From the NCBI RefSeq assembly GCF_000478605.2, contig NZ_ASHX02000001.1:3978501-4042500 (forward strand): 64,000 bases of DNA, given 5' to 3'. Source of the stretch: Streptomyces thermolilacinus SPC6. Its GTDB lineage: Bacteria > Actinomycetota > Actinomycetes > Streptomycetales > Streptomycetaceae. Shown here piece after piece: positions 1-9,475 of the stretch. The position numbers were made by a program, and so were the translations under genes. Positions within the stretch are counted from its first letter, which is position 1. The number at the start of each line of letters is the position of its first letter. The notes beneath the pieces were generated by a model. The model did no database searches. It saw only the letters and a list, made by a program, of their open reading frames with translations, and was not told the origin of the DNA.

Positions 1-677
1 TGCTGGAGGCCGTACGGGCGTCGGGCATCGAGACGCGCGTCTACCAGGCGTCGTCGTCGGAGATGTTCGGCGCGACCCCGCCCCCGCAGAACGAGCGGAC
101 CCCGTTCCACCCGCGCAGCCCGTACGGCGTCGCCAAGGTGTACGGCTACTGGGCGACGGTCAACTACCGGGAGGCGTACGGGATGTACGCCGTGAACGGC
201 ATCCTGTTCAACCACGAGTCGCCGCGCCGCGGCGAGACCTTCGTAACCCGCAAGATCACGCGGGCGGTCGCCCGGATCAAGGCGGGCCTCCAGAGCGAGC
301 TGTACCTCGGCAACCTGGACGCCGTCCGCGACTGGGGGTACGCCCCCGAGTACGTGGAAGCGATGTGGCGGATGCTCCAGCAGGACGAGCCGACGGACTA
401 CGTCGTCGCGACGGGCGTCCCGGCGACCGTGCGGCAGTTCCTGGAGACGGCGTTCGGCCACGCGGACCTCGACTGGCGCGAGTACGTCCGGTACGACGCC
501 AAGTACGAGCGGCCCAGCGAGGTGGACGCGCTGATCGGCGACGCCAGCAAGGCGGAGGAGCTGCTCGGCTGGAAGCCGGAGGTACGGGTGGACGAGCTGG
601 CCCGGATCATGGTGGACGCCGACATCCGCCAGGTCCAGGACGAGCTGGCCGGGGTGACCGTCCGCGTGGACCGCTGA
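1..677 (+). CDS. gmd: GDP-mannose 4,6-dehydratase, 3' part (truncated by window edge)
   Basis: Catalyses NADP-dependent dehydration of GDP-D-mannose to GDP-4-keto-6-deoxy-mannose, the entry to GDP-fucose, GDP-rhamnose and related sugars. The reading frame is open from base 3, so the gene begins left of the window; 224 residues are visible and roughly the first 115 of a usual ~340 are missing. Visible family marks are the YQASSSEMFG segment, the catalytic YxxxK in SPYGVAKVYGYW, FNHESPRRGETFVTRKI, and GNLDAVRDWGYAPEYVEAMW, all typical of Gmd rather than of UDP-glucose epimerases. It probably uses GDP-mannose made by the manA/manB genes far to the right and feeds the polysaccharide genes next door. 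Confidence 0.93.
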   Translation, partial: LEAVRASGIETRVYQASSSEMFGATPPPQNERTPFHPRSPYGVAKVYGYWATVNYREAYGMYAVNGILFNHESPRRGETFVTRKITRAVARIKAGLQSELYLGNLDAVRDWGYAPEYVEAMWRMLQQDEPTDYVVATGVPATVRQFLETAFGHADLDWREYVRYDAKYERPSEVDALIGDASKAEELLGWKPEVRVDELARIMVDADIRQVQDELAGVTVRVDR

Positions 678-813
678 GGCGGGCGCGGGGCCGGCGACGG
701 CTCCGAGGCGGCGCGCGGGACCGCTGACGCGTGCCCGGGCCGGTGGCCGCCGAGTCGCCGTCGCCGGTCCCCGGCGCCGCACCGCCTACCACTCTCCGTA
801 GTTTTACGCGGAG

Positions 814-832
814 TTGGCCAGAAATGGCCCAA
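814..832. promoter_or_regulatory. Inverted repeat upstream of the 903-residue secreted protein gene
   Basis: TTGGCCA (814-820) and its near-complement TGGCCCAA (825-832) flank a GAAA spacer. It lies about 110 bases before the start at 942, next to a possible -10 element TACTGT (840-845). It could be an operator, but no regulator can be named. Confidence 0.25.
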
Positions 833-941
833 GGGCCGCTACTGTACGGCTCATTCACACGTTTGGGCGACTGACCACGCGCCCGGCGGCACCGCGCCGG
901 ACGAGCGCTCACGGCGTCAAGACGTCCGTCTTGGGGGGTAC

Positions 942-3653
942 ATGAAGAGATCCAGAGGGCTGCACGCCGCCCTCGCCCTGTCCCTGGCGGCCGGTCTGGG
1001 GGCGGTCGCCGCTCCGCAGGCCACCGCACTCACCGCACCGGTGCCCTTCACCGCGGACGACCTGCCCACCTGGCAGACCAACGGCATCGTCTGGGCTCTC
1101 GCCGAGGCGAGCGGCGTGGTCTTCGCGGGCGGCACCTTCTCCGCCGTACGGCCCCCCGAGGGCGCGTCCGGCACCGAGCGGCAGGCGCTGAACTTCGTCG
1201 CGCTCGACGCGGCGACGGGCGCCCCCACCGACTGCCGGCTGTCGTTCACGGTCTCCTCCGGCACCGCCACCGTGCGCGCCCTGGCCGTGTCGCCCGACAA
1301 GCGCACCCTGTACGCGGGCGGCTACTTCGGCGCCGTCAACGGCATGCCCGTGTCCAGCGTCGCCGCCATCGACATCGCGACCTGCGCCCCGAAGGACCCC
1401 TTCAACGCGGCCTTCCCCGCCACCGTGCGCGCCCTCGCCGTCACCGACGACACGGTGTACGCGGGCGGCGACTTCACCACCGTCAACGGCCAGCCCCGCG
1501 CGCGGTACGCCGCCGTGGACGCGACGACCGGCGCCCTGCGGCCGTTCCGGGCCGACGTCGACGAGCCGGGCCGGGCCGTCGAGGTCACCCCCGACGGACG
1601 GCACGCCCTGCTCGGCGGCGACTTCTTCACCGTCAACGGCGCCTCCTCGCACGCCCTCGCCGTGGTGGACGCCACGACCGGCGCGAACGTCAAGACGTAC
1701 CCGGGCTTCATCATGAACAGCTCGGTCGTCAAGGACATCGACACGGACGCCACCGGCTTCTACACCGCCAACGAGGGAACCGGCGGCTTCGACGGCCGGA
1801 TCGCCCTGGAGCTGAACACCCTGGAGCAGCGCTGGCGGGACACCTGCCTGGGCGCCACCCAGGCCGTCGAGTCCCACAAGGGCGTGCTGTACAGCGCCTC
1901 GCACGCGCACGACTGCGGTCTCGTCGGAGAGTTCCCCGACGGCCGCCGCTACCACTTCCTCGCGCAGCCGACGACGTCCGTCGGCAAGCTGGGCTGGTTC
2001 CCCGACACCAACGACGGCATCGGGGAGGGCATCGGCCCGCGTGTGATCACGATCGCCGCCAAGGACGGCGTCGAATACCTGTGGTCGGGCGGCGAGTTCA
2101 CCACCGTCAACGGCGCCCCCGCCCAGGGCCTCACCCGCTTCGCCTCCACCGGCGACACGGGCCGGCCCACCACGCCCGTCGCCGACGCGGCCAGCGTCAA
2201 ACCGGGCGAGGTCCACGTCCGCTGGCGCACCAGCCTCGACCTGGACGACAGCCGCCTCACGTACAAGGTGTACCGGGACGGCGCGGCCACCCCGGTCGCC
2301 ACCGTCGCCGCCGACTCGCTGCCCTGGCACCGCCCGCAGGCGTCGTTCACCGACACGGGCCTCACCCCGGGCACCACCCACACCTACCGGGTGACCGCCA
2401 CGGACGGCGCCGGGAACGTCAGCGGCCTGTCCGCCACGGTCAGCGCCACCGTCGCGGTGTCCGCGCAGCCGTACGCCTCCCAGGTCATCGCCGACGGCGC
2501 CCAGCTGTACTGGCGCTACGACGACACGGTCACCCCGTACGTCGCGGACTCCTCCAACGGGGACACGAGCGGCCTCCAGTCCGGCGCGCCCGTCCAGGGC
2601 CAGCCCGGCGTGGTCGCGGACGGCAGCAAGGCGTTCGGGTTCGACGGCGTGGACGCCAAGGTGTACAGCGACCGGCGGGTCACCGTCGGCGACGCGTACA
2701 CGATCGAGACGTGGTTCAGGACCACCACGACACGCGGCGGCAAGCTGATCGGGTTCGGCAACAACACCACCCGCAACAGCGGCCGGTACGACAAGCACAT
2801 CTACATGAACAACTGGGGCCAGCTGTACTTCGGCGCCTACGACGGCACCGCCCGCTACCTCAGCACCCCGGGCACGTACAACGACGGCAAGTGGCACCAC
2901 GTCGTCGGCACCCAGGGCCCCTCCGGGATGACCCTGTACGTCGACGGCAGGCGCATCGGCGGCAACGGCTACTCCGGCCACGAGCGGTACGCCGGGTACT
3001 GGCACATCGGCGGCGACGCCGTCGGCAACTGGCCGTCCCGCCCGTCGAGCAACTACTTCGCCGGGCAGCTCGACGAGACCGCCGTCTACCCGACCGCGCT
3101 CACCGCCACCCAGGTCGCGGGCCACTACGCGCGCGCCTCCCAGAAGGGCGACACGGTCACCACCGTGACCCCGGTCGCGGACACGTACGTCAACGGGGCC
3201 TCCACCGGCACCAACTACGGCGCCGCGACCTCGCTGGCCGTGCGCGGCAGCGCCGCCTACGAGACGTACCTCCGCTTCACCCTGCCCGCCGCCCCCGCCG
3301 GGACGCGGCTCGCCGGGGCGTCGCTGGAGGTCCGCACCGACTCGTCGGCCACCGCCGGGTCCACCGACCCCGTGCTGGTACGGCCGGTCACCGGCGCCTG
3401 GTCGGAGACCGGGGTCACGTACGCGACGAAACCGGCGGTCGGCACCCGGGTGCTGGGCACGCTCACCCCGCCCGCGGGCCCGAGCTCCGGCGCGTCCGTC
3501 CAGCTCGACCCGGAGGCCGTCGCCGCCGCGCTGGGCGGCGACTACAGCGTGGCGCTGACCGGCGGGGGCACGGACGCCCTGTGGCTCTGGTCCCGCGAGG
3601 CCCCCGCCTCGGGCGGCACGCCCCGGCTGACCCTCACCTTCTCCCCGCTGTAG
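942..3653 (+). CDS. Large secreted multidomain protein (propeller-like repeats, FN3, LamG, DNRLRE domains)
   Basis: 903 residues with a Sec signal peptide (MKRSRGLHAALALSLAAGLG, cleavage probably near residue 25-30). Residues ~40-410 contain recurring GGxFxxVNG units (for example AGGDFTTVNG, LGGDFFTVNG, SGGEFTTVNG), suggesting a beta-propeller-like fold. Residues ~410-505 look like a fibronectin type III domain, ~515-725 like a LamG/concanavalin-type lectin domain (WHHVVGT, LYVDG, FAGQLDE), and ~740-900 like a DNRLRE domain (ADTYVNG, SWSETGVTY-like core, LWLWSRE). The start is set by the GGGGGG tract just before the ATG. No catalytic motif is evident. An extracellular carbohydrate-binding or adhesive role is inferred from the domains and from its place in a polysaccharide region. 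Confidence 0.85.
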   Translation: MKRSRGLHAALALSLAAGLGAVAAPQATALTAPVPFTADDLPTWQTNGIVWALAEASGVVFAGGTFSAVRPPEGASGTERQALNFVALDAATGAPTDCRLSFTVSSGTATVRALAVSPDKRTLYAGGYFGAVNGMPVSSVAAIDIATCAPKDPFNAAFPATVRALAVTDDTVYAGGDFTTVNGQPRARYAAVDATTGALRPFRADVDEPGRAVEVTPDGRHALLGGDFFTVNGASSHALAVVDATTGANVKTYPGFIMNSSVVKDIDTDATGFYTANEGTGGFDGRIALELNTLEQRWRDTCLGATQAVESHKGVLYSASHAHDCGLVGEFPDGRRYHFLAQPTTSVGKLGWFPDTNDGIGEGIGPRVITIAAKDGVEYLWSGGEFTTVNGAPAQGLTRFASTGDTGRPTTPVADAASVKPGEVHVRWRTSLDLDDSRLTYKVYRDGAATPVATVAADSLPWHRPQASFTDTGLTPGTTHTYRVTATDGAGNVSGLSATVSATVAVSAQPYASQVIADGAQLYWRYDDTVTPYVADSSNGDTSGLQSGAPVQGQPGVVADGSKAFGFDGVDAKVYSDRRVTVGDAYTIETWFRTTTTRGGKLIGFGNNTTRNSGRYDKHIYMNNWGQLYFGAYDGTARYLSTPGTYNDGKWHHVVGTQGPSGMTLYVDGRRIGGNGYSGHERYAGYWHIGGDAVGNWPSRPSSNYFAGQLDETAVYPTALTATQVAGHYARASQKGDTVTTVTPVADTYVNGASTGTNYGAATSLAVRGSAAYETYLRFTLPAAPAGTRLAGASLEVRTDSSATAGSTDPVLVRPVTGAWSETGVTYATKPAVGTRVLGTLTPPAGPSSGASVQLDPEAVAAALGGDYSVALTGGGTDALWLWSREAPASGGTPRLTLTFSPL

Positions 3654-3721
3654 CAGCGCGCGGCCGGGGCGGCGCGCCGACGCGCCGCCCCGGACCGCGC
3701 ACCCACCACCAGGAGCCGTAC

Positions 3722-4465
3722 ATGCGCACCCACCTCCGCCGTCCCGTCGCCACGTCCCTGGCGCTGGCGGCGGCGCTCGCCCTGGCGGGCTGCTCGTCCG
3801 GCGACTCCGGCCGCTCCGGCGACCCCGGCTCCGGTCGTACGGAGGGGGCGGCGGCGCCCGCCACGGCCCCGGCCTCCCTGTCGGCGGCCGAACGGGTCGC
3901 CGGGGAGCAGGACGGCGCCGCGACCACCGGGCCCAGCTCCGCGCCCGGTGCCGCGCCCGCGCCCGAAGGCACCCCGGCCGGGCCCGTACGGCCCGACGCG
4001 GCGCTCACCCCGGCCACCGGCTCGTTCACACCGAAGGAGAAGCGGTACCTGAGCGGCCGGGTCCCGCAGGCCGTCGATCCCGCCGCCGTCCTCGACGTGG
4101 GTAAGGAGACCTGCCAGCGGATCTCCCGGACCGCCAAGCACGACAAGGACGCCGCCGCGGCGGCCGTCGTCGCCGGGGACCTGCGCGACGCCGACGACGC
4201 CGTCACCCACCTGTGCCCCGACCAGCGCCCGGTCCTCGACGCGGCCGAGGGCGGCTACCCGGACGGCACCCACGCCTCCCCGGCCGCCGGCCGCTACCGG
4301 ACCGTGTCCGCGGGGCCCGGCTGCTCCTGGCAGGTCACCGACGCGAAGGGCACCCGCGTCGCCGGAGGCCCCGCCCCCGGCGCCACAGGACCGCACACCC
4401 TCACCATCCCGCCCGGCGCCGCCCGCTTCGAGTCCAGCGGCTGCTACGCCTGGCTGCGCGCCTGA
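3722..4465 (+). CDS. Putative secreted lipoprotein
   Basis: 247 residues. The N-terminus is a lipoprotein signal: basic MRTHLRRP, a hydrophobic stretch, then lipobox LALAGC followed by a Ser/Gly/Asp-rich linker. An Ala/Pro-rich disordered stretch (~30-95) precedes a folded-looking part. Two cysteines near the C-terminus (in GPGCSWQV and SSGCYAWL) could form a disulphide outside the membrane. It lies 68 bases after the 903-residue secreted protein in the same direction, and GGAGCCGTAC precedes the ATG, so the two may be co-transcribed and act together. I do not recognise a family for the mature part. Confidence 0.78.
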   Translation: MRTHLRRPVATSLALAAALALAGCSSGDSGRSGDPGSGRTEGAAAPATAPASLSAAERVAGEQDGAATTGPSSAPGAAPAPEGTPAGPVRPDAALTPATGSFTPKEKRYLSGRVPQAVDPAAVLDVGKETCQRISRTAKHDKDAAAAAVVAGDLRDADDAVTHLCPDQRPVLDAAEGGYPDGTHASPAAGRYRTVSAGPGCSWQVTDAKGTRVAGGPAPGATGPHTLTIPPGAARFESSGCYAWLRA

Positions 4466-4558
4466 ACGGCGACGGCCTGACGGGGGCCCTGACGGCAACG
4501 GCCTGACGGGGCGAGGGTCTTTCGGCGACGGCTGCCCGACGGCGCCAGGCCTTGGCCG

Positions 4559-5698
4559 CTACGCCCGGCGGCGGTCCGCCGCCCCGCCGTACACGGCCAG
4601 CAGCTCGTCCACCACGGCGTCCATGGAGAAGGCCGAACCGGCCAGCGCGTGCGCCGCCGCCGACGCCTTCTCCGCCACCTCCGGCTCCAGCAGCTCCAGG
4701 ACGGCGCCCGCGAGGCCCGACGCGTCCGCCACGACCCGGCCCGCGCCCGCCTCCCGGACCGCCGACGCCAGCCCGTTCGACTCGGTCACCACGGCCGGGG
4801 TGCCCACCGACAGTGACTCCAGCACCGACATCGGGAACGGCTCGTCCACCGACGGCAGCACGTACACATGCGCCCGCCGCAGCTCGTCCAGCACCTGGGC
4901 CGAGCCCAGCGCGCCCACGCACTCCACCCGCTCGCGCAGCCCCAGCCGGTCGATCAGCGCCCGCACGGCGGGCAGTTCACCCTCGTCGGGGCCCGCCACC
5001 ACGAACCGCGCGTCCGGGTGGCGGCGCAGCACCTCCGGCGCGGCGGCCACGAAGTCGCACGGACGCTTGCGGGCCTGCAGCCGCGCCGCGTACAGAATCC
5101 TCGGCGGCCCCCCGGGGGCGGGCCGCGCCTCCTGCCGGGGAACGCCGTTGACCAGCCGCACCGCGTGCGGCAGCGGCTCCCCGACGACCGCGTCCAGGCC
5201 GCGCCGCTCGTGCGCGGTGAGGTGCAGTACGGCGTCGGCGCCGCGCAGCACCCGCCGTACGGCCACCGCGTCGAGGACCTTCGCCAGGAGCCGGTCGCTG
5301 GGGTCCACCATGCCGTGCGTCTGGAGCACCAGCGGCACCCGCGCGCGCAGCGCGGCCAGCGCCACCGGCAGGGTCACCAGGTCCCGGGCCAGGTGCACGT
5401 GGACCACGTCGGCGCCCCGCACCAGGCGCCCCGCTGCGGCGAGCAGCGCCGGTGAGGTGATCCCGCTGAAGCCGAGCGGCAGCAGCCGCCGCGCCGGGTA
5501 CAGCCGGGCGGGCACGCCCTCCACGTCCGTCGGCGGTACCGGCCCGGACCCGTCGGCCAGGGCCAGCAGGCGCGGGTCGTGACCCCGCTCGCGCAGCCCG
5601 TGCGCCAGGTTCAGGGCGACCCGTACGGGCCCGCCGAACGCGCCGGTGGGGGAGTGCAGGGTGACGGCGTGCAGGACGCGCAGGGAAGCGGCGGTCAC
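4559..5698 (-). CDS. Glycosyltransferase family 4 (GT-B fold)
   Basis: 379 residues. The N-terminal half has a glycine-rich acceptor-side loop (HSPTGAFGGPVRVALNLAHGL). The C-terminal half has the GT4 donor-binding signature: ARLQARKRPCDFVAAA, FVVAGPDEGEL, and the EX7E-type motif in EPFPMSVLESLSVGTPAVV. It probably transfers a sugar from a nucleotide donor to a lipid-linked glycan at the inner membrane face. The GTG start at 5698 overlaps the acetyltransferase stop by four bases (GTGA), so the two are translationally coupled; longer in-frame extensions overlap that gene and read as arginine/proline noise. The donor sugar cannot be told from sequence. Confidence 0.88.
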   Translation of the reverse strand: MTAASLRVLHAVTLHSPTGAFGGPVRVALNLAHGLRERGHDPRLLALADGSGPVPPTDVEGVPARLYPARRLLPLGFSGITSPALLAAAGRLVRGADVVHVHLARDLVTLPVALAALRARVPLVLQTHGMVDPSDRLLAKVLDAVAVRRVLRGADAVLHLTAHERRGLDAVVGEPLPHAVRLVNGVPRQEARPAPGGPPRILYAARLQARKRPCDFVAAAPEVLRRHPDARFVVAGPDEGELPAVRALIDRLGLRERVECVGALGSAQVLDELRRAHVYVLPSVDEPFPMSVLESLSVGTPAVVTESNGLASAVREAGAGRVVADASGLAGAVLELLEPEVAEKASAAAHALAGSAFSMDAVVDELLAVYGGAADRRRA

Positions 5699-6234
5699 AT
5701 GGGCTCCTCGACGGGGCGGCGCGTGCCGTCCGCGGTGTGCAGGGTCAGCTCGGGCAGGTCCCGGTGGAGCACGGCCCCGGCGCCGACGACGGAGTGGCGG
5801 CCGACGCGGGTGCCGGCGAGGACGGTGGCGCGGGCCGCGACCCAGGCGCCGTCCTCGACGGTGATGGGCGCGTTGCGGTACCGGAAGCCGGCGGCGCGGT
5901 GGTCGTGGCTCCCCGTGCACAGCAGCGCCTCCTGCGAGACGCAGACGTGCGCCCCGAGGGTGACCGGCTCCAGGTTGAGCAGCCAGGCGCCCTCACCGAT
6001 CCAGGTGTGGTCGCCGACGGTCAGCTTCCACGGCCACAGGACGCGCACCCGGTGCCGTATGAGCACGTTCTCGCCGATCGTCGCGCCGAACGCCCGCAGC
6101 AGGGCGACCCGCAGCCGGGCCGGGCACCACCAGGCCGTGAAGACCAGGTTCATGACGGCGAACCACAGGGCCTGGGTGAGCTTGCCCCGGCCCTTGTCGT
6201 ACCCGGCCAGCGTGAACGCGGACAGGTCGCGCAT
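5695..6234 (-). CDS. WcaF-like hexapeptide-repeat acetyltransferase
   Basis: 179 residues, the normal length for colanic-acid-type WcaF O-acetyltransferases. The N-terminus (LAGYDKGRGKLTQALWFAVMNLVFTAWW) matches the WcaF family lead-in. The remainder carries left-handed beta-helix hexapeptide turns (IGENVLIRHRVRVLWP, IGEGAWLLN, LGAHVCVSQEALLCTGSHD, VGAGAVL) with a probable catalytic His in GSHDHRAAGF. It acetylates a sugar of a surface polysaccharide from acetyl-CoA. It is the first gene of a two-gene minus-strand unit with the GT4 at 4559. Confidence 0.88.
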   Translation of the reverse strand: MRDLSAFTLAGYDKGRGKLTQALWFAVMNLVFTAWWCPARLRVALLRAFGATIGENVLIRHRVRVLWPWKLTVGDHTWIGEGAWLLNLEPVTLGAHVCVSQEALLCTGSHDHRAAGFRYRNAPITVEDGAWVAARATVLAGTRVGRHSVVGAGAVLHRDLPELTLHTADGTRRPVEEPM

Positions 6235-6364
6235 GCGTCGGATTCCCCCCTGTTGCGGCCCGATGCGGAACGACCGTCAGATTAACGGCTGGTGGCTCCC
6301 GCTCACAGGGCATCGCGGGACGCGCTCGTTAGACTGCGCGGAACACGGGGACGGGGGGTACGGA

Positions 6365-8011
6365 GTGACGGCCGACACGACACCCCGCGCCACGCCCGCC
6401 GACCCGCCCGGCGCACCGCCCGGCGCACCCGGGGGCGCGCTGTCCGGTGGCGGACCGCCCGAGGGCCCGCCGCCCCGCACGCCGTCGGGCCACGCGCCCC
6501 GGCCCGTACCGCTGCCGCCGCCGTTCCGGCCGCGCACCCTGCTGTCGCGGGCGCTGTCCGTGCCGCTCGTCCTGGGCCTCTCCGGCTTCCTGCCGCTCGT
6601 CGTCGTCTCCCAGTCCGGCGAGGGCCCGCGCGACGCGGCGTTCTGGCTCCAGGCCGTCCTCACCGTGTACTGCGGGGTGCGGCTGTCCGCGATGGTGCTG
6701 ACCTCCCGCCGCAAGCTGCTCCAGGCGACGTTCTGGATGTTCTGCTACATGGCGATGGGCGTCGCCCCGCTGGCGCAGGCCGTCCTCGGGCGTGTCCCGA
6801 CCCCGGTCGTCGGCCCGCGCGAGGACCTGGTCCAGGCCGTGTCGCTGGTCCTGCTGGGCTGTTTCGCCTTCGACGTGGGCGCCCTCCTCGCCCGGTACCG
6901 CACCCCCCGCCACCGCGAACGCGGCAGCGGCGGACGGGACTCCGGGCGGGAGTCCGGGCGGGAGACCGGGCGGGCCGCCGACCCCGACGGGCGGCCCGTG
7001 CTGATCCACCGCAGGCGCCTGATGCTGCTGGTCCTCGCCGCCTTCGCGTGCGGCGGGCTTCTGATCGTCAAACTGGGCGGCCCCGCCGTCTTCTTCAGCA
7101 GCCGCCAGGAGATCATCGCCAGCATCGAGGACGCGGGCGTCTCCGGCGACGGCTCCCAGGCGGGCCAGGCGTTCCTGCGCGGCTTCGGCACGGTCCCGCC
7201 GCTGATCGCGCTCCTCGTGTACACGCGCTGGCTGATCACGTCCCGCCGGGCCCGCCGCACCTGGTCCGTCGTCACCGTCTTCGGCGCGCTCGTCGTCCTG
7301 AACGTCATCGTCAACAACCCGGTCTCGAACCCGCGCTACTGGTTCCTCACCGTGCTGTTCGCGCTGCTGTTCACCGCGTTCCCGGTGAGCGCCGCCATGT
7401 ACCGGGCGTCCCTGAGCCTCGGCGTGGTCGTCGCGCTGCTCGTCTTCCCGTTCGCCGACCGCTTCCGGTACGACGAGAACAACGCGCGCCAGATCGAGAC
7501 GACGTCGTTCCTGGAACCGCTGGCGCTGAAGGACTACGACCAGGTCGGCATGTTCGCCAACACGATCACCTACGTGGAGTCCGGGCAGGGCCACACGTAC
7601 GGCTACCAGCTCGCCGGGTCGCTGCTGTTCGCCGTGCCCCGCTCGGTGTGGGCGGACAAGCCGTCCGACACGGGCGTGATGGTCGGCGAGTGGATGGGCG
7701 CCGTCAACACCAACCTGTCGTCCCCGGTGTGGGCGGAGCTGTGGATCGACTTCGGGCCCGTCGGCATGACGGCGGGCATGGCGGCCCTCGGGTACGCCGC
7801 CGCGCGCGTGGACCGGCGGGTGGCACGGCGCGCGGTGCGGGGCTCCCCGACCGGCAGCCTGCTGCTGATCACGGCGCCGCTGGTGGCGGGGTACTCCTTC
7901 ATCCTCGTACGCGGCCCGCTCCTCCAGGCCACCGGCAAGGTCGCCATCGCCGCGCTGTGCCTGGCGCTCATCGCCACGTACCGCACCGACCGCGGGGCCC
8001 GCCTGGGCTGA
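6365..8011 (+). CDS. Polysaccharide repeat-unit polymerase (Wzy-like) membrane protein
   Basis: 548 residues from a GTG preceded by GGGGGGTACGGA. A Pro/Gly-rich cytoplasmic tail (~60 residues) leads into about ten to twelve hydrophobic segments. A basic Arg/Gly/Asp-rich loop interrupts them at about 180-215, and a larger outer loop carries RQEIIASIEDAG and YVESGQGHTYGYQLAGSLLFAVPRSVWADKP. The latter is typical of actinobacterial O-antigen/oligosaccharide polymerase proteins. The family joins lipid-linked repeat units on the outer face of the membrane. Its position beside flippase and chain-length genes supports this. Sequence conservation in Wzy proteins is poor, so the call rests on topology, loop motifs and context. 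Confidence 0.78.
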   Translation: MTADTTPRATPADPPGAPPGAPGGALSGGGPPEGPPPRTPSGHAPRPVPLPPPFRPRTLLSRALSVPLVLGLSGFLPLVVVSQSGEGPRDAAFWLQAVLTVYCGVRLSAMVLTSRRKLLQATFWMFCYMAMGVAPLAQAVLGRVPTPVVGPREDLVQAVSLVLLGCFAFDVGALLARYRTPRHRERGSGGRDSGRESGRETGRAADPDGRPVLIHRRRLMLLVLAAFACGGLLIVKLGGPAVFFSSRQEIIASIEDAGVSGDGSQAGQAFLRGFGTVPPLIALLVYTRWLITSRRARRTWSVVTVFGALVVLNVIVNNPVSNPRYWFLTVLFALLFTAFPVSAAMYRASLSLGVVVALLVFPFADRFRYDENNARQIETTSFLEPLALKDYDQVGMFANTITYVESGQGHTYGYQLAGSLLFAVPRSVWADKPSDTGVMVGEWMGAVNTNLSSPVWAELWIDFGPVGMTAGMAALGYAAARVDRRVARRAVRGSPTGSLLLITAPLVAGYSFILVRGPLLQATGKVAIAALCLALIATYRTDRGARLG

Positions 8012-8170
8012 CGGACCCCGCTTCCCCGTACGGATCCTCGTGCGGCGGGCGCGCCTCCCGGTACCGCGCCCCTCACGCCCGGGTCCGGCCTGGCGAGCAG
8101 ACCGTGACCGAGCCGACCGTCACCACGTGGCACGCGACCGGCTCCGCCGCGCGACCGCCCGTACCGCCCC

Positions 8171-9475
8171 TCACACCCCCGCGACGGCGGCGGCCTCGGG
8201 GGCCCGGTCCGCCCGGCGCCGTACCCGGGCCACCCGCACCCACGCGGCCAGGGCCTTCGCCGCCGAACCGCCCGCGAGGCCCCACGCCGCGCCGACCGCG
8301 CCGCCCGCCGCGAACCCCGCGTACAGCAGCGCCACCGACAGCAGCGAGAACACCACCTGCACCGGCAGCGTCTCGCGCGGGCTCAGCACCCGCAGCGTCA
8401 GCAGGGCGCTCACGCCGAGGCCCATCAGCGTGTACTGCGCGGCCGACGCGGGCAGCAGCGCCGCGACCGCCGGCCACGACTCGCCCAGCACGCGGCGGCC
8501 CCAGCCGTCCGGCAGCAGCCACCACACCCCGCCCCACACCGCGCCCGTCGCGGCGAGCGCGCACCCCAGCAGCAGCGTCACCCGCACCACGGACCGCCCG
8601 CCGCCGAGCCGGTTCAGCAGCGGCGGCCCGAAGCCGTTCGCCGCGCCGAAGAACACGTTCAGCGGCCCGAACAGGGCGGAGGCGCCCCGCAGCGCGCCCA
8701 CCGCGAGCGGGCCGCCCACCAGACCCAGGCACAGCACGGCGACCTGGCTGGAACCGTTGCCCACCGCGAACTCCACGACGAACCGCCGCCCCAGATGCCC
8801 GCGCCGCAGATACCGCCGCACCTGCGCCCGCGCCCCCGCCAGCGGCCGCCGCAGCAGCAGCCCCGCCACCAGGAGCCCCGGCAGCGCGGCCAGCCCCCAG
8901 GCCAGTACGAGCCGCGCGGGCGACGCCCCGGCGGGCTGCGCGGCAAGCACGGCCACCGTCGAGGCGAGCCGCAGCCCGTCGGCGGCCAGCGCGTGGTGCG
9001 GGCGGCCCAGCAGCGAGAAGCAGTACCGTGCCGCGTCCTGGAGCAGCACCACCGGCAGCACCGCGCCCAGCGCCACCAGCGCCCGCGCGCCCGGCGGCAG
9101 CACGACACCCGCCAGCGCCAGCACCACCCCGGTGGCGAGCGCCCCGGCGGCGGTGAAGGCCAGCGCCGAGCGGCAGGCCGACGCCACCGCGCCCGCACCG
9201 CCCCGCACCAGCACCAGCGCCTGCCCGACGTACGCCATGAACAGGCCCAGCGCCACGGTGAACACCAGGTACACCATGGAGAACTCGGCGAACCCGGCCG
9301 CCGTCGAGAGCCGCGCGGCCAGCACCAGCACCAGGATGTTCGTCAGCCCCGCCGCGCCCTGGTCCAGCACGGAGGCCACAGCGGCCGTACGCCCCCGCAG
9401 CGCCCCTCCGGCCACGCCGGGTCCCGTGCCCGGACCGCCCGGACCGCTTCCTGCCCCGATCCCGGCCGTGCTCAC
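8171..9475 (-). CDS. Polysaccharide flippase (Wzx/MATE-like)
   Basis: 434 residues, nearly all hydrophobic, with about twelve to fourteen membrane spans and short basic loops (RRPLAGARAQVRRYLRRGHLG). N-terminal AVASVLDQGAAGLTNILVLVLAARL is the usual start of Wzx/oligosaccharide flippases. It would move undecaprenyl-linked repeats across the membrane for the polymerase at 6365. The GTG start overlaps the stop of the chain-length gene by four bases, making it the third gene of a tightly coupled unit (12554 to 8171). Confidence 0.85.
   Translation of the reverse strand: MSTAGIGAGSGPGGPGTGPGVAGGALRGRTAAVASVLDQGAAGLTNILVLVLAARLSTAAGFAEFSMVYLVFTVALGLFMAYVGQALVLVRGGAGAVASACRSALAFTAAGALATGVVLALAGVVLPPGARALVALGAVLPVVLLQDAARYCFSLLGRPHHALAADGLRLASTVAVLAAQPAGASPARLVLAWGLAALPGLLVAGLLLRRPLAGARAQVRRYLRRGHLGRRFVVEFAVGNGSSQVAVLCLGLVGGPLAVGALRGASALFGPLNVFFGAANGFGPPLLNRLGGGRSVVRVTLLLGCALAATGAVWGGVWWLLPDGWGRRVLGESWPAVAALLPASAAQYTLMGLGVSALLTLRVLSPRETLPVQVVFSLLSVALLYAGFAAGGAVGAAWGLAGGSAAKALAAWVRVARVRRRADRAPEAAAVAGV

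Noticed and set aside
909..3125. Very long minus-strand open frame opposite the secreted protein gene
   Set aside because: It is a by-product of high GC at third codon positions of the plus-strand gene; its protein is Val/Gly/Arg/Ala-rich noise without domain motifs or a suitable start. Many similar long antisense frames across the window were dismissed for the same reason.
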